A stretch of DNA of 42,498 nt from Anaerolineaceae bacterium UBA1363 (GTDB lineage: Bacteria; Chloroflexota; Anaerolineae; Anaerolineales; Anaerolineaceae). A program made the translations under genes and the position numbers. The stretch is from NCBI GenBank assembly GCA_002306055.1, contig DBRR01000008.1, positions 66,800 through 109,297 of the forward strand, given 5' to 3'. This document shows positions 42,481 to 42,498 of the stretch, piece by piece; position 1 is the first letter of the stretch; each line of letters opens with the position of its first letter. Under the pieces are notes generated by a model. The model was not told the DNA's origin, ran no database searches, and worked only from the letters and a program-made list of their open reading frames with translations.

Positions 42481-42498
42481 TATTAACGCGCGTTAATA
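42481..42498. promoter_or_regulatory. 18-bp palindromic operator
   Basis: TATTAACGCGCGTTAATA is a perfect palindrome just after the expected transcription start. The CG-centred form is usual for LacI-family operators; the palindrome may extend past the window edge only if the flanks also match. Confidence 0.65.

Overview
The window looks like a chromosomal segment of a bacterium of the phylum Chloroflexota, most likely class Anaerolineae. This is inferred from gene content and protein style: a five-cistron pyrimidine cluster with a PyrF-PyrE fusion and a CAD-like dihydroorotase, a reduced System I cytochrome c maturation cluster, a MalEFG importer without a local ATPase, and an SH3-tailed GH25 muramidase. 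No rRNA or tRNA gene, CRISPR array, transposase or integrase was seen. Taxonomy was not tested by any search.

Layout. 1-165: copies of a dispersed hairpin repeat. 277-1191: ROK fructokinase. 1238-6536: pyrimidine operon on the minus strand (pyrC, pyrB, pyrFE, pyrD, pyrK) with a clear sigma-70 promoter. 6760-8160: a 56-residue protein and an MFS transporter. 8260-9200: two tandem bacterioferritins. 9421-10491: mannose-1-phosphate guanylyltransferase. 10.5-11.8 kb: a gene remnant and a repeat-bearing non-coding stretch. 11.8-17.6 kb: a plasmid-like replication/partition module (706-residue unknown protein, ExeA-like ATPase, ParA, ParB). 17.9-20.5 kb: a ferric-reductase-like flavocytochrome with a five-haem lipoprotein. 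20.7-25.4 kb: ccmEFABCD. 25.6-26.1 kb: tandem 85-87 bp repeats. 26.1-29.5 kb: a rhodanese with an in-frame TGA, divergent from a molybdenum hydroxylase. 29.6-31.4 kb: GH25 muramidase and a MarR regulator. 31.5-35.6 kb: malE-malF-malG. 36.2-37.3 kb: selD with an in-frame TGA. 37.5-40.9 kb: a small lipoprotein, an ArsR regulator and a four-domain sulfur-transfer flavoprotein. 40.97-42.3 kb: a second MFS transporter. The window ends in a promoter followed by an 18-bp palindrome.

Two systems stand out. First, selenium: selD (36212-37267) and a membrane-anchored rhodanese (26102-26563) each keep homologous sequence after an in-frame TGA, and each TGA is followed at the expected distance by a hairpin with a GU-containing apical loop, as expected of bacterial SECIS elements. 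Both are therefore annotated as selenoproteins rather than broken genes.

Second, the 11-17.6 kb module: three identical 16-bp palindromes (13710, 15829, 17492) lie around parAB and are strong parS candidates; the 706-residue gene contains five direct repeats at an exact 33-bp period, with a matching non-coding copy at 17584; and a 12-mer, TGGCTACGCGCA, recurs four times upstream at 11.2-11.6 kb. This resembles the origin and partition core of a plasmid now inside the chromosome, or an unusual resident segregation locus.

The cytochrome part is coherent: ccmEFABCD (CcmE has a CxxxY haem-binding motif and no CcmH gene is present) sits divergently from a five-haem lipoprotein and a membrane flavocytochrome, so the maturation genes and a likely client pair are neighbours.
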